NCBI RefSeq assembly: GCF_003725295.1
Contig: NZ_QICB01000002.1
Location: 434,001-498,000, forward strand
Length of the DNA stretch: 64,000 bases
Reading direction: 5' to 3'
Source: Slackia faecicanis
GTDB taxonomy: Bacteria; Actinomycetota; Coriobacteriia; Coriobacteriales; Eggerthellaceae
Part shown: positions 1 to 8,568 of the stretch, in pieces
Layout: each line of letters starts with the position of its first letter
Position numbering within the stretch: the first letter of the stretch is position 1
Made by a program: the position numbers and the translations under genes
Notes under the pieces: generated by a model
Told to the model about the DNA's origin: nothing
The model's input: the letters and a program-made list of their open reading frames with translations, nothing else
The model's database searches: none

Positions 1-323
1 GCGCAAGCCTTGTCCATGCCGCGACGAGCGAACTCGCGCTGCATAGCCTGCTGCAGGTGGTAGCCGATGTAACCCTGGCTCATAGCGCCGCACTCAGGGA
101 AGGGGATGGACGGGGTGCCGCCCACCTTCGTGGCAGAGTTGTCGGTAGCGACCTTGATCATACCGACCTGGGGGCCATTGCCGTGGGTGACGATGACATC
201 GAAGCCCTCTTCGATGAGGTCGACGATGGGAGCAGCCGTGTTGTGAACCAGCTCGAGCTGCTCTTCGGGGGTATTGCCCAGGGCGTTGCCGCCCAGGGCA
301 ATCACGAGACGCTTGTTAGCCAT
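1..323 (-). CDS. arcC: Carbamate kinase, 3' end cut by window edge
   Basis: Carbamate kinase makes ATP and carbamate from carbamoyl phosphate and ADP, the last step of the arginine deiminase pathway, in the cytoplasm. Only the first 107 codons are present. The protein begins MANKRLVIALGGNALGN, and the ALGGNA nucleotide-binding start and the THGNGPQVG motif near residue 45 are typical of the family, as is the later IPFPECGAMSQG stretch. The start ATG lies 19 bases after the upstream ornithine carbamoyltransferase stop, with a G-rich Shine-Dalgarno stretch before it. It is the third gene of the arcA-arcB-arcC operon. The rest of the gene lies left of the window. Confidence 0.95.
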   Translation of the reverse strand, partial: MANKRLVIALGGNALGNTPEEQLELVHNTAAPIVDLIEEGFDVIVTHGNGPQVGMIKVATDNSATKVGGTPSIPFPECGAMSQGYIGYHLQQAMQREFARRGMDKAC

Positions 324-342
324 TTCAAATACCCCCGTGTTC

Positions 343-1338
343 TTACTTCAAGGTAGCGTACATGACGGCCTTGATGGTGTGCATGCGGTTCTCGGCCTCG
401 TCGAAGACCTTGGACTGCTTGGACTCGAAGACCTCGTCCTCGACTTCCATCTCGGTGATGCCGAACTGCTCGGCCTTCTCGGCACCGATGGTGGTGTTGG
501 TGTCGTGGAAGGCAGGGAGGCAGTGCAGGAAGATAGCCTCGGGCTTGGCCATGGCCATGACTTCCTTGGTGACGCGGTAGGCCTTCAGGCGCTCGATGCG
601 CTCAGCCCAGACCTCGTCGGGCTCGCCCATGGAAACCCAAACGTCGGTGTAGATGACGTCGGCGCCGGTGCAGGCTTCCTTGACGTCCTCGGTAAGGGTG
701 ATGGTGCAGCCGTTCTCGGCAGCGATCGGCTTGCAAGCCTCGAGCACGTCGTCGGCCGGCATGTCGTCCTTAGGACCGCAGGCGACGAAGTTCATGCCCA
801 GCTTGGAGCAGATGACCATGAGGGAGCGAGCAACGTTGTTCTTGCAGTCGCCCATGAACACCAGGGTGCGGCCCTTGATGTCGTAGTTAAAGTTCTCCTG
901 AACGGTCAGGATGTCGGCGAGCATCTGGGTGGGATGCCACTCGGTGGTCAGGCCGTTCCAGACGGGAACGCCTGCATTGGCGCCGAGGTCCTCGACGTCG
1001 GTCTGAGCGAAGCCACGGAACTCGATGCCGTCATAGAAGCGACCGAGAACGCGAGCGGTGTCCTCGATGGACTCCTTCTTGCCCATCTGGGAGCTGCCCG
1101 GATCGAGGTAGGTCACGCCCATGCCGAGGTCCATAGCGCCGACTTCGAAAGCGCAACGGGTACGGGTGGAAGTCTTCTGGAAGAGCAGAACGATGTTCTT
1201 GCCCTCGAGGTAACGGTGGGGCACGCCTGCACGCTTCATGTCCTTGAAGTTCTTGGACAGCTTGAGCAGGTAGTCGATCTCCTCAGTGGAGAAGTCGAGA
1301 AGCCTCAGGAAGTTGCGACCGCTGAGATTGACACCCAT
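343..1338 (-). CDS. arcB: Ornithine carbamoyltransferase (catabolic)
   Basis: In this operon the enzyme is expected to run in the catabolic direction, splitting citrulline with phosphate to ornithine and carbamoyl phosphate. The 331-residue length is normal. The carbamoyl-phosphate motif STRTRC is at residues 57-62, HPTQ at 136-139, HCLP at 273-276, and the ornithine-binding SMG at 237-239. The start is preceded by AAAGGA seven bases upstream. It sits between arcA (107-base gap with a strong hairpin) and arcC (19-base gap). Anabolic ArgF has the same motifs, so the catabolic role rests on the operon context. Confidence 0.95.
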   Translation of the reverse strand: MGVNLSGRNFLRLLDFSTEEIDYLLKLSKNFKDMKRAGVPHRYLEGKNIVLLFQKTSTRTRCAFEVGAMDLGMGVTYLDPGSSQMGKKESIEDTARVLGRFYDGIEFRGFAQTDVEDLGANAGVPVWNGLTTEWHPTQMLADILTVQENFNYDIKGRTLVFMGDCKNNVARSLMVICSKLGMNFVACGPKDDMPADDVLEACKPIAAENGCTITLTEDVKEACTGADVIYTDVWVSMGEPDEVWAERIERLKAYRVTKEVMAMAKPEAIFLHCLPAFHDTNTTIGAEKAEQFGITEMEVEDEVFESKQSKVFDEAENRMHTIKAVMYATLK

Positions 1339-1408
1339 GTTGTTATCCTTTCTTCCTAGAAACCAAACCCATATTGGTCTCTAAATGGCAATGAAGAACA
1401 GAAGAGAT

Positions 1409-1437
1409 GCGGCCCCGCTTGAAACGGGCGGGGCCGC
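1409..1437 (-). terminator. Intra-operon hairpin between arcA and arcB
   Basis: A 10-bp perfect GC-rich stem (1409-1418 with 1428-1437) lies just after the arcA stop. On the transcribed strand it is followed by a pyrimidine-rich but not U-only tract. It could be a partial terminator or an mRNA-stabilising hairpin that gives arcA more product than arcB and arcC. The role is inferred. Confidence 0.5.
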
Positions 1438-1445
1438 GAAAATGC

Positions 1446-2693
1446 TTAGAGATCCTCGCGCTGGAAGGGCATGCTCATGCAACGCGGGCCGCCACGACCA
1501 CGGGACAGCTCGGCAGAGGGCATGACCAGAAGGTTGAGGCCTTCCTTGTAGAGAACGTCGTTGGTGACGTTGTTGCGCTGGTACACCACGATGGTGCCCG
1601 GCTCGACGCACAGCGTGTTGGAACCGTCATTCCACTGCTCGCGAGCAGCAGCAATCGGGTCGCCGCCACCGCAGGGGATGAGCTTGATGCCGTCAACGCC
1701 GGTAGCGTACTCGAGAATCTTCTCGAGGGAGTCGGTGTGCTCCTTGATATCGACCTCGCCGGGGGTAGCGCCCTTGGTCAGTTCGAAGACGCGCAGGGTA
1801 CCCATGATGGCGGGATGGATGGTGAACTTGTCGACGTCGATCTGGGTGAAGACCGTGTCGAGGTGCATGAATGCACGGCAGTTCGGGATATCGAACGCGA
1901 AAATCTTCTCGATCTCGCAGCCCTCGGTCTTCCAGAAGATGTTCTGGGCGAGGATATCGATAGCAGCAGCCTGCGTACGCTGGGAAATACCGACAGCCAG
2001 AGCCTTGTTGCTGAGGTTCAGGATGTCGCCACCCTCGATGTGGGAAGCAGCGTCGCGCTGGAACCACAGCGGGGTGTCGGCGTACTCGGGGTGATACTTG
2101 AAGATGTACTTGCCGTACAGGGTCTCGCGGTTACGCGTGACAGCATACATACGGTTCAGGCTGACGCCGTTGCCAACGCAGGCGAACGGGTCACGGGTGA
2201 AGTACAGGTTGGGCATCGGGTCGATGATCAGGTCGCTCTCTTTGTCGCTGTGAGCGCTGACCATGTCGTCGAGGGTAGCGGAAGAAGCGTGGGGCAGGTC
2301 GATCTCGCTCTTGGCGACGCCAGCCATGGTCTTCTTCACGAACTCGAAGTCATCCTCGATGGAGTTGAGGTAATCGCGGACGATAGCAGGCATAGCCTGG
2401 CCCTTGATACCGGCCTCCTCGATGTACTCGTTGAGGAACTCCTCGCGAGCACCCGGATGAGCCTTGAAAGCCTCGGCAACGAGCTGCTCGAGGTAGAGAA
2501 CCTCGGTGCCCTGCTCGCGCAGAATTTCAGCGAAACGGTCGTGCTCGGCCTGAGCAACCTCCAGGAACGGCACGTCGTCGAACAGCAGACGCTCGAGCTC
2601 GTCAGGAGGAAGGTTCAGCAGCTCGTCGCCAGGACGATGCAGGCAAACCTTCTTCAGCTTACCGATTTCGCTCGTTACATGAATACCCTTCAT
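1446..2693 (-). CDS. arcA: Arginine deiminase
   Basis: Hydrolyses arginine to citrulline and ammonia, the first step of the arginine deiminase pathway. The chosen start gives 415 residues, close to the usual 405-420, and MKGIHVTSEIG matches the family N-terminus. AGGAGG lies six bases before it. An upstream in-frame ATG at 2732 would add 13 unlikely residues. Catalytic features are visible: FTRDP at 165-169 (Asp168), HIEGGD at 218-223 (Glu220), MHLDTVF with His277 and Asp279, and the nucleophile Cys405 in GGPRCMSMPF. First gene of arcA-arcB-arcC, behind a long AT-rich upstream region. Confidence 0.97.
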   Translation of the reverse strand: MKGIHVTSEIGKLKKVCLHRPGDELLNLPPDELERLLFDDVPFLEVAQAEHDRFAEILREQGTEVLYLEQLVAEAFKAHPGAREEFLNEYIEEAGIKGQAMPAIVRDYLNSIEDDFEFVKKTMAGVAKSEIDLPHASSATLDDMVSAHSDKESDLIIDPMPNLYFTRDPFACVGNGVSLNRMYAVTRNRETLYGKYIFKYHPEYADTPLWFQRDAASHIEGGDILNLSNKALAVGISQRTQAAAIDILAQNIFWKTEGCEIEKIFAFDIPNCRAFMHLDTVFTQIDVDKFTIHPAIMGTLRVFELTKGATPGEVDIKEHTDSLEKILEYATGVDGIKLIPCGGGDPIAAAREQWNDGSNTLCVEPGTIVVYQRNNVTNDVLYKEGLNLLVMPSAELSRGRGGPRCMSMPFQREDL

Positions 2694-2959
2694 GTGAGCC
2701 TCCTTTTTCCTCTCTCTTGTCGGTCTTCCCAAATCCGACTAACCCATCATCGCCGCCGGGAAAGAAAAATGCAAGCTGTTTTTTTATTATTCTGACCTGG
2801 GTAAACTCAATTTCTTGCATCTTCTTTTCAATTTATCCAAAACCTCGTCCGTTTTTAGGTCGATACCGGATAAATTCGCGCTAATTTGAATCACATTTTT
2901 TTCACTACCGGGTTTCCGGCGATGATTTCGAGCTGAAAACAGGCCCGGATTCGATGTCT

Positions 2960-3110
2960 TATGCAAAAACGACGCTATTGAATGAATATATGCATTGATT
3001 TCCCGCTCAAAAACGACCTCAATCGACGATTATTTAATAATTTGCATCGAATAATACTTTTGAATCAAATTCAATCATTAATTTGCATAAGTTCTTTTAT
3101 TAATGCAATA
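2960..3110. promoter_or_regulatory. AT-rich dyad cluster upstream of arcA (possible ArgR-type sites)
   Basis: This AT-rich stretch stands out from the GC-rich chromosome. It carries TGAAT-ATAT-GCAT at 2983-2995, a perfect dyad TTGAAT-CAA-ATTCAA at 3060-3074, and TTGCAT (3083-3088) facing ATGCAA (3103-3108). Further TTGCAT copies occur nearby. ArgR/AhrC boxes are AT-rich dyads of TGAAT and ATTCA half-sites, so an arginine-responsive operator region for the arc operon is plausible. The spacing differs from the classical box and no regulator gene is in the window. Confidence 0.3.
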
Positions 3111-3129
3111 TCAAAATGTAAACTACCGC

Positions 3130-3990
3130 TAATTTTTTACTGTATGTCGACATGACGAGTAGGAAAAAATGCAGGCGGACCATGAAACGGCCCCAACGGA
3201 GCGACAAGAGATCGAATCGCGCATAAAAGAGATTCAACACTGCGTCAACATCATGTTGTTCTCCCGTAATATTCATTATACTGCATATATTGAGAAAATA
3301 ACTCAGCATCGACGCAAAGACTGCGGCATAGGCGCCGTACGGTGTCGAATCGCACCGCATGCAGGCTCCGGATCGGGCGCTCCGCACCGCCTCTCCGCAT
3401 CCGCCACGCAGGCGCACCAGGCTCTCTCCCACCGAAGAGAAACATCGCAGGGAGGCGCGAAGGATTCTGCGCACCCACGCACCGCAAGCCCTCTCCCGCC
3501 CTTGTGAAACGAAGCGCGCGGAACGCCTGCGATGCCGAGAAGGGCCGCAGCATCTCGCCTGCATCCATGGTATCGCGCACCGGGTTCCGTCGACGCGCAG
3601 GCGCCTTCCACCCTTCGCTTTCGAAGGCGAGCGGCGGCGAGTCGATGGAGCAAACGCGCCCGCAACGCATCCCGAATGCAATCAAGGCCGAGCGTCTGGA
3701 ATCGAGCACGCCCTCCACCCTTCAAACCGTCCTCTTCGATGGCCATCGAAGAGGACGGTTTGAAACATAGCCCGACGACGACGTGGACGGCCTGTCCGCA
3801 GCCACGTCGGAGGGGTCGGGGCGGCAAAGCGCTCTCCGGGCGAATACGGCGCCGGCGTAGTCCGGGAGGAGCTTCACATGTCCACGAGCTACAGGCGACG
3901 AATGGTCCGGCGGGATACGCTTTTTGAAACATAACCCCGAATTGGCGACAAGGACCCTGCCCGGTCCGCTCAGCCCCAACTTAGCCTGAA
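3130..3990. other. Long intergenic stretch without a convincing gene
   Basis: About 0.85 kb between the arc upstream region and the recR terminator. Several open frames cross it on both strands, but they overlap each other, are rich in Arg, Pro and Ala, lack ribosome-binding sites and resemble no family I recognise, so I call none of them. It holds a 44-bp perfect palindrome and a short direct repeat (TTTGAAACATA near 3759 and 3923, each followed closely by CCCGA). It could be decayed mobile or repeat DNA. Confidence 0.5.
3721..3764. repeat. 44-bp perfect palindrome with no spacer
   Basis: The 22 bases from 3721 (TTCAAACCGTCC...) are exactly reverse-complemented by 3743-3764, with no loop. 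The palindrome stops at 3720/3765, where C faces A. There is no T-run on either side and no gene ends next to it, so it does not look like a terminator. The right arm continues into TTTGAAACATA, which recurs at 3923. Confidence 0.85.
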
Positions 3991-4016
3991 AATAAAAAAA
4001 GCCCCGATAAAGACAA

Positions 4017-4049
4017 AGGGTTCTGTTCCCCTCCTATTAACAGAACCCT
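4017..4049 (-). terminator. Terminator-like hairpin after recR
   Basis: An 11-bp perfect stem (AGGGTTCTGTT at 4017-4027 with 4039-4049) lies 195 bases past the recR stop. On the minus strand it is followed by TTTGTCTTT and, further on, by a run of T. It probably ends the dnaX-ebfC-recR transcript. Confidence 0.55.
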
Positions 4050-4243
4050 CATCCTTACCGAAGCTTGTCGCCTCTGTAATGCACAATTAATTGTAACGCT
4101 TCATATGCCGAAAAGAAACTACCGATTCTCCAAACATATCCGAGAAAACGCTGCTCAATGCCGCGAAAGACCCGAATCCGAGCAGAAACCCCTCGAAACG
4201 AAGCGAGAAACGCGCCCCGGCGGCCTTTCCTTGAGCGGGAAAC

Positions 4244-4840
4244 CTACAACGGCCGACGCGATTCGATGGCGCGCCCCAGAGTGATTTCATCCGCGAATTC
4301 CAGATCGCCGCCCACAGGAAGACCGCTCGCCAAACGCGTCACTTCGATTCCCAGAGGCTTAATGAGGCGGGCCAGATAGGCCGCCGTGGTCTCTCCTTCA
4401 ACGTTGGGATTCGTGGCCAGAACGACCTCGCGCACCGTTTCATCGGTAAGACGTTTCAGCAGCTCGGCGATATGCAGGTCGTCGGGGCCGACGCCGTCCA
4501 TAGGTGACAACACGCCGCCAAGCACGTGGTAAACGCCCGAAAACGCCGCCGTACGCTCGATCGCGGCGATATCGCGCGGCTCGCTTACCACGCAGATCGC
4601 CGACTCGTCGCGCTTATGGGACGCGCACACCTCGCACAGATCGCCTTCGGCGTAATTGAAGCAGCGCGAGCAGAAATGCACGGTGTTTTTCACCTCGACG
4701 ATGGCGTCGGCAAGGCGCAACACGGTTTCGCGGTCGGAGTTGAGCATCCAATACGCGATACGCTGCGCGCTTTTCGGGCCGATTCCCGGCATGCGCTCGA
4801 GCTCGTCAAGCAGCTTCTGAATAGCAGGAGCCGATTCCAC
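4244..4840 (-). CDS. recR: Recombination protein RecR
   Basis: RecR acts with RecO and RecF to load RecA on gapped DNA. At 198 residues it has the usual length. Domains run in the standard order: helix-hairpin-helix at about 12-28 (MPGIGPKSAQRIAYW), a zinc site with Cys57, Cys60, Cys69 and Cys72, then a Toprim domain from about residue 80 with the VVSEPRDI and TNPNVEGETTA motifs. It lies 10 bases after ebfC, the common ebfC-recR pairing, and is last in the dnaX operon. Confidence 0.97.
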   Translation of the reverse strand: MESAPAIQKLLDELERMPGIGPKSAQRIAYWMLNSDRETVLRLADAIVEVKNTVHFCSRCFNYAEGDLCEVCASHKRDESAICVVSEPRDIAAIERTAAFSGVYHVLGGVLSPMDGVGPDDLHIAELLKRLTDETVREVVLATNPNVEGETTAAYLARLIKPLGIEVTRLASGLPVGGDLEFADEITLGRAIESRRPL

Positions 4841-4850
4841 GAAGCGCCCG

Positions 4851-5159
4851 CTACATCAAACCGGGGATGTTCATACCGCCGGTGGCAGCATTGATGCGCT
4901 GGGAACCCTGGGCCGAAACGGCGCGCAGAGCCTCGTTGACGGCAGCGGTGACGACGTCCTGAAGCATTTCGACGTCATCGGGGTCGACGGCGGAAGGATC
5001 GATGACGATGGACTGGATCGTCATGTCGCCCTGGGCGACGACCTTCACCATGCCGCCGCCGGCCGTGGCCTCGGCGGTCATGGTCTTGATTTCTTCCTGC
5101 GCCTTGGCAAGTTCGACCTGCATCTTCTGAGCCTGACGCATCATTGCCTTCATATCCAT
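4851..5159 (-). CDS. ebfC: YbaB/EbfC nucleoid-associated protein
   Basis: A 102-residue YbaB/EbfC family protein, a small dimeric DNA-binding nucleoid protein. The N-terminal MDMKAMMRQAQKMQVELAKA helix and the following ATAGGGMVKVVAQGDMTIQSI segment are family hallmarks. It has the expected place between dnaX and recR and probably shares their transcript. AAAAGGAG is close upstream of the start. The long 294-base gap to dnaX holds a strongly structured RNA that may affect expression. Confidence 0.93.
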   Translation of the reverse strand: MDMKAMMRQAQKMQVELAKAQEEIKTMTAEATAGGGMVKVVAQGDMTIQSIVIDPSAVDPDDVEMLQDVVTAAVNEALRAVSAQGSQRINAATGGMNIPGLM

Positions 5160-5243
5160 GACGATTCTCCTTTTTCTCTGAAAGCCGCCCCGCTCATGCG
5201 GAACGGACGCGCAACCGTATGCGCATATATATAGGTAGAAAGA

Positions 5244-5409
5244 CTAACACAACGACCCGCAGGCTCGCATCGACTGCACGAAAGCGCCAGGCGCACGCGA
5301 GGCGAACGTCTCGCGCCCCTTCGGGGTGAGTTTTGCGTTAGGATGCTGTTCCACGGGAGGGCTCCTTCGCTATGAATCTAGGCAATTCACAGCATGCGGG
5401 AACCCTCCC
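5244..5409 (-). ncRNA. Unidentified structured RNA between dnaX and ebfC
   Basis: Read on the minus strand, this segment forms an 11-bp outer stem (5399-5409 with 5355-5365), an inner 9-bp stem (5385-5393 with 5369-5377) with a seven-base loop, and a second domain closed by a 9-bp stem (5333-5341 with 5244-5252). The second domain holds further GC hairpins (5316-5326, 5296-5315, 5284-5294). Each of the three main stems has one G-U wobble on the minus strand that becomes an A-C mismatch on the plus strand, so the RNA is transcribed leftward. An alternative 7-bp pairing (5342-5348 with 5390-5396) competes with the inner stem, as in a switch. A U-rich stretch follows the second domain. I do not recognise the family. 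It could be a cis-regulatory leader for ebfC-recR or a processed small RNA. Confidence 0.6.
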
Positions 5410-5453
5410 TATTTGTCACCGGCGGATGTAAACAACGTCTTGGCACTTAACAA

Positions 5454-8378
5454 CTAGCGCTCCTCTTTCACATCCTCGAACGACACGCCGAACGAACCGA
5501 AGATGTCGGCGACGTCCATCGCGTCGGCCGCCGACGCCGCCTGGGGCTCGGGCTCGGGCGCAGGACGGGCATTGCCGCCGATGCCCGCGGGCATGGGGCG
5601 CGACGCGAACGGATTGGGACGCGCGGGAACCGCAGGCTGCGGTTCCCCGACCTGCGAAGCGTCGCTCGACACCGGCGTGAAGTCCCGGTCGATTGCCGCA
5701 GCAGACATGGAGGCAGAAGGCTGCTGACGCTGCTCGGGCGAGCCGGGCATGCCCTCCGCGTTCGGCGCGGGAGCGACCGGGACGGGCTCGGGCTCGGCGA
5801 CCGTCCTCTTCGGCTTCGAAGCCTTCTTCGCGGCGGGTTTCTTGCCGACGTCGACGCCGGGCCAACCCACGGGAACGATCATATTCTTGTTTCGCTTCTT
5901 CGGGGCAGGCATGGAATCGAACCCGATCTTCTTGCCGATCGCGTAAGGATCGACAGGTTCGGGCCCTTCGACCGAAAAATCGTATTCCTGCTCGGCATCC
6001 GAGTCGGCCGTCTCGAGCGAAAACGGCGGCGCGGCGGGAGGCACGGACGCGACCGAAGGGGCCGCTCCTGCTGCAGGCGCAGCCGCGACCTGAGAGGGCG
6101 CAGGGGCCGCAGCCGAAACCGGAGCCGGAGCCGCAGGCGCAACCGCAGGCGTCGCCGCGGCCGCAGGCGCCGCTGCAGGGGAAGGCGCAACCGAGGGCGC
6201 AGACGCAGCCGTCGCCGAAGCGGATTCGGCTACCGGAATCGCGGCACCGTTCGCATCGACCGCAGCTTGCGGAGCCCTTGCGGACACGACGTTCGCCGCG
6301 GAAGACGCGTCACGCGCAGGCGCCTGGACCTTGCCGCCCGCCTGGCGGCCGGCGCCCTGCGCATAAGGCTGCCCGGAAGCATCGTTTGCGGGAGACGCCG
6401 CGTAATCGTCCCACGGCGCGTAGGATTCCACATCGGCATCGGAATACGGAACCGCATCGCCGTCGTCGTACGGAACCACGTCCTCGGGCTCGTATGCGGG
6501 AGCTTCGATCGAAGCGGCCGGCGCCGCGGCGGGCTGCTGCGCGGGCGCGGCGGCGCGCATGGCCGCGGCACGGGCCATAGCCGCACGGGCGGGCGAGGAC
6601 GAACCTTCGCCCTGCGTGATGGAGAACGGAACGGGCGCCCCGAAAGCCCCCTCCAAAGCCGCCGCGATGGCGGCCGAGATGTCGGGCTTCTGCGCGGCCG
6701 AATACGCGAAGGTGTTTTCGCGGGCGAACTCGATGAACAGGCCCTCTCCCCCGTCTTGGGCCACCACGCGCGCAGACAGCATCAACGCGCCGTATGCCGC
6801 GCGGCGCTGCTTCAGGTCGGCGACCGCCGCCTGCCAACCGCGCTGCAACGCGGAAGGATCGACGATCTTCGCACGAACCCCGTCGGGCAGCGGACCTGCG
6901 GCGGCACGCTGCGCGCTCGACGACGCGGCCGGGTTCTCAGCGGGAGCCGCGGCAGAAGGCGCGCTTTCGACGCGGGCGGAAGCCTTGGCGGCACGGCGCT
7001 GCTCCATTTGGGCGCGAAACGCCGCGGACTTGTCAGCCGCCGAAGAACCCTGGGCAGACGCGGCGGCCGCTGCGGGCGCGGGAGCCGCGAAACGATATCC
7101 GCTCGCCACGGCGGGAATCGTCGCGGGAGACGCAGCAGGCACGGGCGCGGGAGCCTTTTCTCCGTCCTTGCGCGGCGAAGCAGGAACGGCAGCCGAGGCG
7201 GCGGCCGAAGCAGGCGCGACCGCGGCCGCACCCGAAGCCAGGGCAGCCTCGAGCGTCGCCACCCGCGCCGCAAGGGCGTCGAGCGTCAGATCGCTTTCGG
7301 GACGGACCATGCGCGTGAGGGCTATTTCGAACGAAAGACGCGGGTTGACCGAAGAACGCAGCTCGGCGCTCAAATCGCCCAGAACGCGCAGGACATAGGC
7401 CAGCCGATCGGAACCGAACGCGGCGGCCTGCTTCGCCATGGCGGGACGCGCCGCCTGGGGCGCATCGAGCGCGAGGGCGCCGTCGGTCAGGACGAGAACG
7501 TAGAGGTCGCGCACGTATCCGGCAAGGTCGCGCGCGAATCGGGCCAGGTCGGCGCCCGTTTCGACATATTCGGAAAGCCACGTGAAGCATGCGGCGGCAT
7601 CGCGGGCGGCGATCGCGTCCACGACCGTCGACATGTCGTCGGTATCGATGGGTCCAAGCACGCTCTGTGCCACTTCCACGGTAACTTTTCCGCCGCCGAA
7701 CGCGATCAGCTGCTCGAGCGCGGTCAACGCGTCGCGCATGCCGCCCTGGGCGCGATGGGCCACCAGATCGAGCGCGTCGCCTTCGAATTCGACGCCCTCG
7801 GCCACGCAAACGGCTCCCAGGCGCGAAACGATCTCATCGTTGGAAAGACGATGGAAGTCGAAACGCTGGCAGCGGGAATGGATGGTTTCGGGGACGCGCT
7901 GAGGATCGGTGGTGCACAGCACGAACACCACGTGGCTCGGGGGTTCCTCGAGCGTTTTGAGCAGCGCATTGAACGCCGCCGTGGACAGCATGTGGACCTC
8001 GTCGATGATGTATATCTTGTAACGGCCGCGTGTGGGGGCGTACTGGACGCGCCCGATGATTTCCTCGCGCACGTTTTCGACGCCAGTACGGCTTGCCGCG
8101 TCGAGCTCGCTGACGTCGGGATGCAGGCCCTCGGCGATAGCCGTGCACTGCTCGCACGTTCCGTCGGGCGAAGGCGTGGGGCCGCCATCGCACAGCAAGG
8201 CCTTCGCCAGAAGACGCGCCGTGGTGGTTTTACCCGTGCCGCGCGGACCGCAGAACAGATACGCGTGGCTCACCTTGTCGGATTCGATGGCGTTTTTCAG
8301 CGTGCGCTCGATATGGGTCTGACCGACGACGTCCTCGAACGTCTGGGGGCGATACTTCCTATACAGTGCTTCCGACAT
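5454..8378 (-). CDS. dnaX: DNA polymerase III subunit gamma/tau
   Basis: The clamp-loader ATPase of DNA polymerase III. The chosen start gives 974 residues beginning MSEALYRKYRPQTFEDVVGQ, the classic DnaX N-terminus; the frame stays open 57 codons further upstream but that part is not DnaX-like. Walker A GPRGTGKT is at 44-51, a zinc-site cysteine set at 63, 75 and 78 with another near 43, DEVH at 126-129, and the sensor SRC near 168-170. From about residue 370 to 960 the protein is an Ala/Pro-rich low-complexity linker, ending in a short acidic tail (FEDVKEER). This is unusually long and consistent with a tau-like C-terminal region. Confidence 0.95.
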   Translation of the reverse strand: MSEALYRKYRPQTFEDVVGQTHIERTLKNAIESDKVSHAYLFCGPRGTGKTTTARLLAKALLCDGGPTPSPDGTCEQCTAIAEGLHPDVSELDAASRTGVENVREEIIGRVQYAPTRGRYKIYIIDEVHMLSTAAFNALLKTLEEPPSHVVFVLCTTDPQRVPETIHSRCQRFDFHRLSNDEIVSRLGAVCVAEGVEFEGDALDLVAHRAQGGMRDALTALEQLIAFGGGKVTVEVAQSVLGPIDTDDMSTVVDAIAARDAAACFTWLSEYVETGADLARFARDLAGYVRDLYVLVLTDGALALDAPQAARPAMAKQAAAFGSDRLAYVLRVLGDLSAELRSSVNPRLSFEIALTRMVRPESDLTLDALAARVATLEAALASGAAAVAPASAAASAAVPASPRKDGEKAPAPVPAASPATIPAVASGYRFAAPAPAAAAASAQGSSAADKSAAFRAQMEQRRAAKASARVESAPSAAAPAENPAASSSAQRAAAGPLPDGVRAKIVDPSALQRGWQAAVADLKQRRAAYGALMLSARVVAQDGGEGLFIEFARENTFAYSAAQKPDISAAIAAALEGAFGAPVPFSITQGEGSSSPARAAMARAAAMRAAAPAQQPAAAPAASIEAPAYEPEDVVPYDDGDAVPYSDADVESYAPWDDYAASPANDASGQPYAQGAGRQAGGKVQAPARDASSAANVVSARAPQAAVDANGAAIPVAESASATAASAPSVAPSPAAAPAAAATPAVAPAAPAPVSAAAPAPSQVAAAPAAGAAPSVASVPPAAPPFSLETADSDAEQEYDFSVEGPEPVDPYAIGKKIGFDSMPAPKKRNKNMIVPVGWPGVDVGKKPAAKKASKPKRTVAEPEPVPVAPAPNAEGMPGSPEQRQQPSASMSAAAIDRDFTPVSSDASQVGEPQPAVPARPNPFASRPMPAGIGGNARPAPEPEPQAASAADAMDVADIFGSFGVSFEDVKEER

Positions 8379-8533
8379 GGCGCCTCGTCTCCGCTTCCTC
8401 GCGGCCGACAATCCGGCCGCATTACCAATTTCAGCCATTATAGAAGAAGGCGGATTACGCCGCGCATATCCCACAGAACGGGTGGAAGCGCAGACGCGTC
8501 GGCGGCTTCGGGCGCAGAGCCTATGCAACGCAC

Positions 8534-8560
8534 GAAAAAAGCCCCGCACGAGGCGGGGCT
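8534..8560 (-). terminator. Terminator after tRNA-Gly
   Basis: Stem AGCCCCGC/GCGGGGCT with a short loop, followed on the minus strand by a run of six T (8535-8540 as A on plus). It lies nine bases beyond the tRNA 3' end. Confidence 0.85.
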
Positions 8561-8568
8561 GGAAGGTC

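Noticed and set aside
274-1359. A 361-codon frame on the plus strand through the argF/arcC region
   Set aside because: It is antisense to clear arginine deiminase pathway genes, is His/Gly/Leu-rich in the manner of shadow frames, and has no ribosome-binding site.
3100-3681. A 193-codon minus-strand frame in the gap upstream of recR
   Set aside because: It shows no recognisable domain, overlaps other equally open frames, and has a poor start. The C-terminal hydrophobic stretch is from AT-rich non-coding DNA.
5355-5409. 6S RNA on the plus strand, because CAGCATGCGG resembles the conserved 3' part of 6S
   Set aside because: The stems pair with an A-C mismatch on the plus strand but with wobble pairs on the minus strand, and the long 6S rod with an open central bubble is not present.
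8379-8549. dnaX starting at the upstream ATG (1031 residues)
   Set aside because: The additional 57 residues are not DnaX-like. MSEALYRKYRPQ is the universal DnaX N-terminus.
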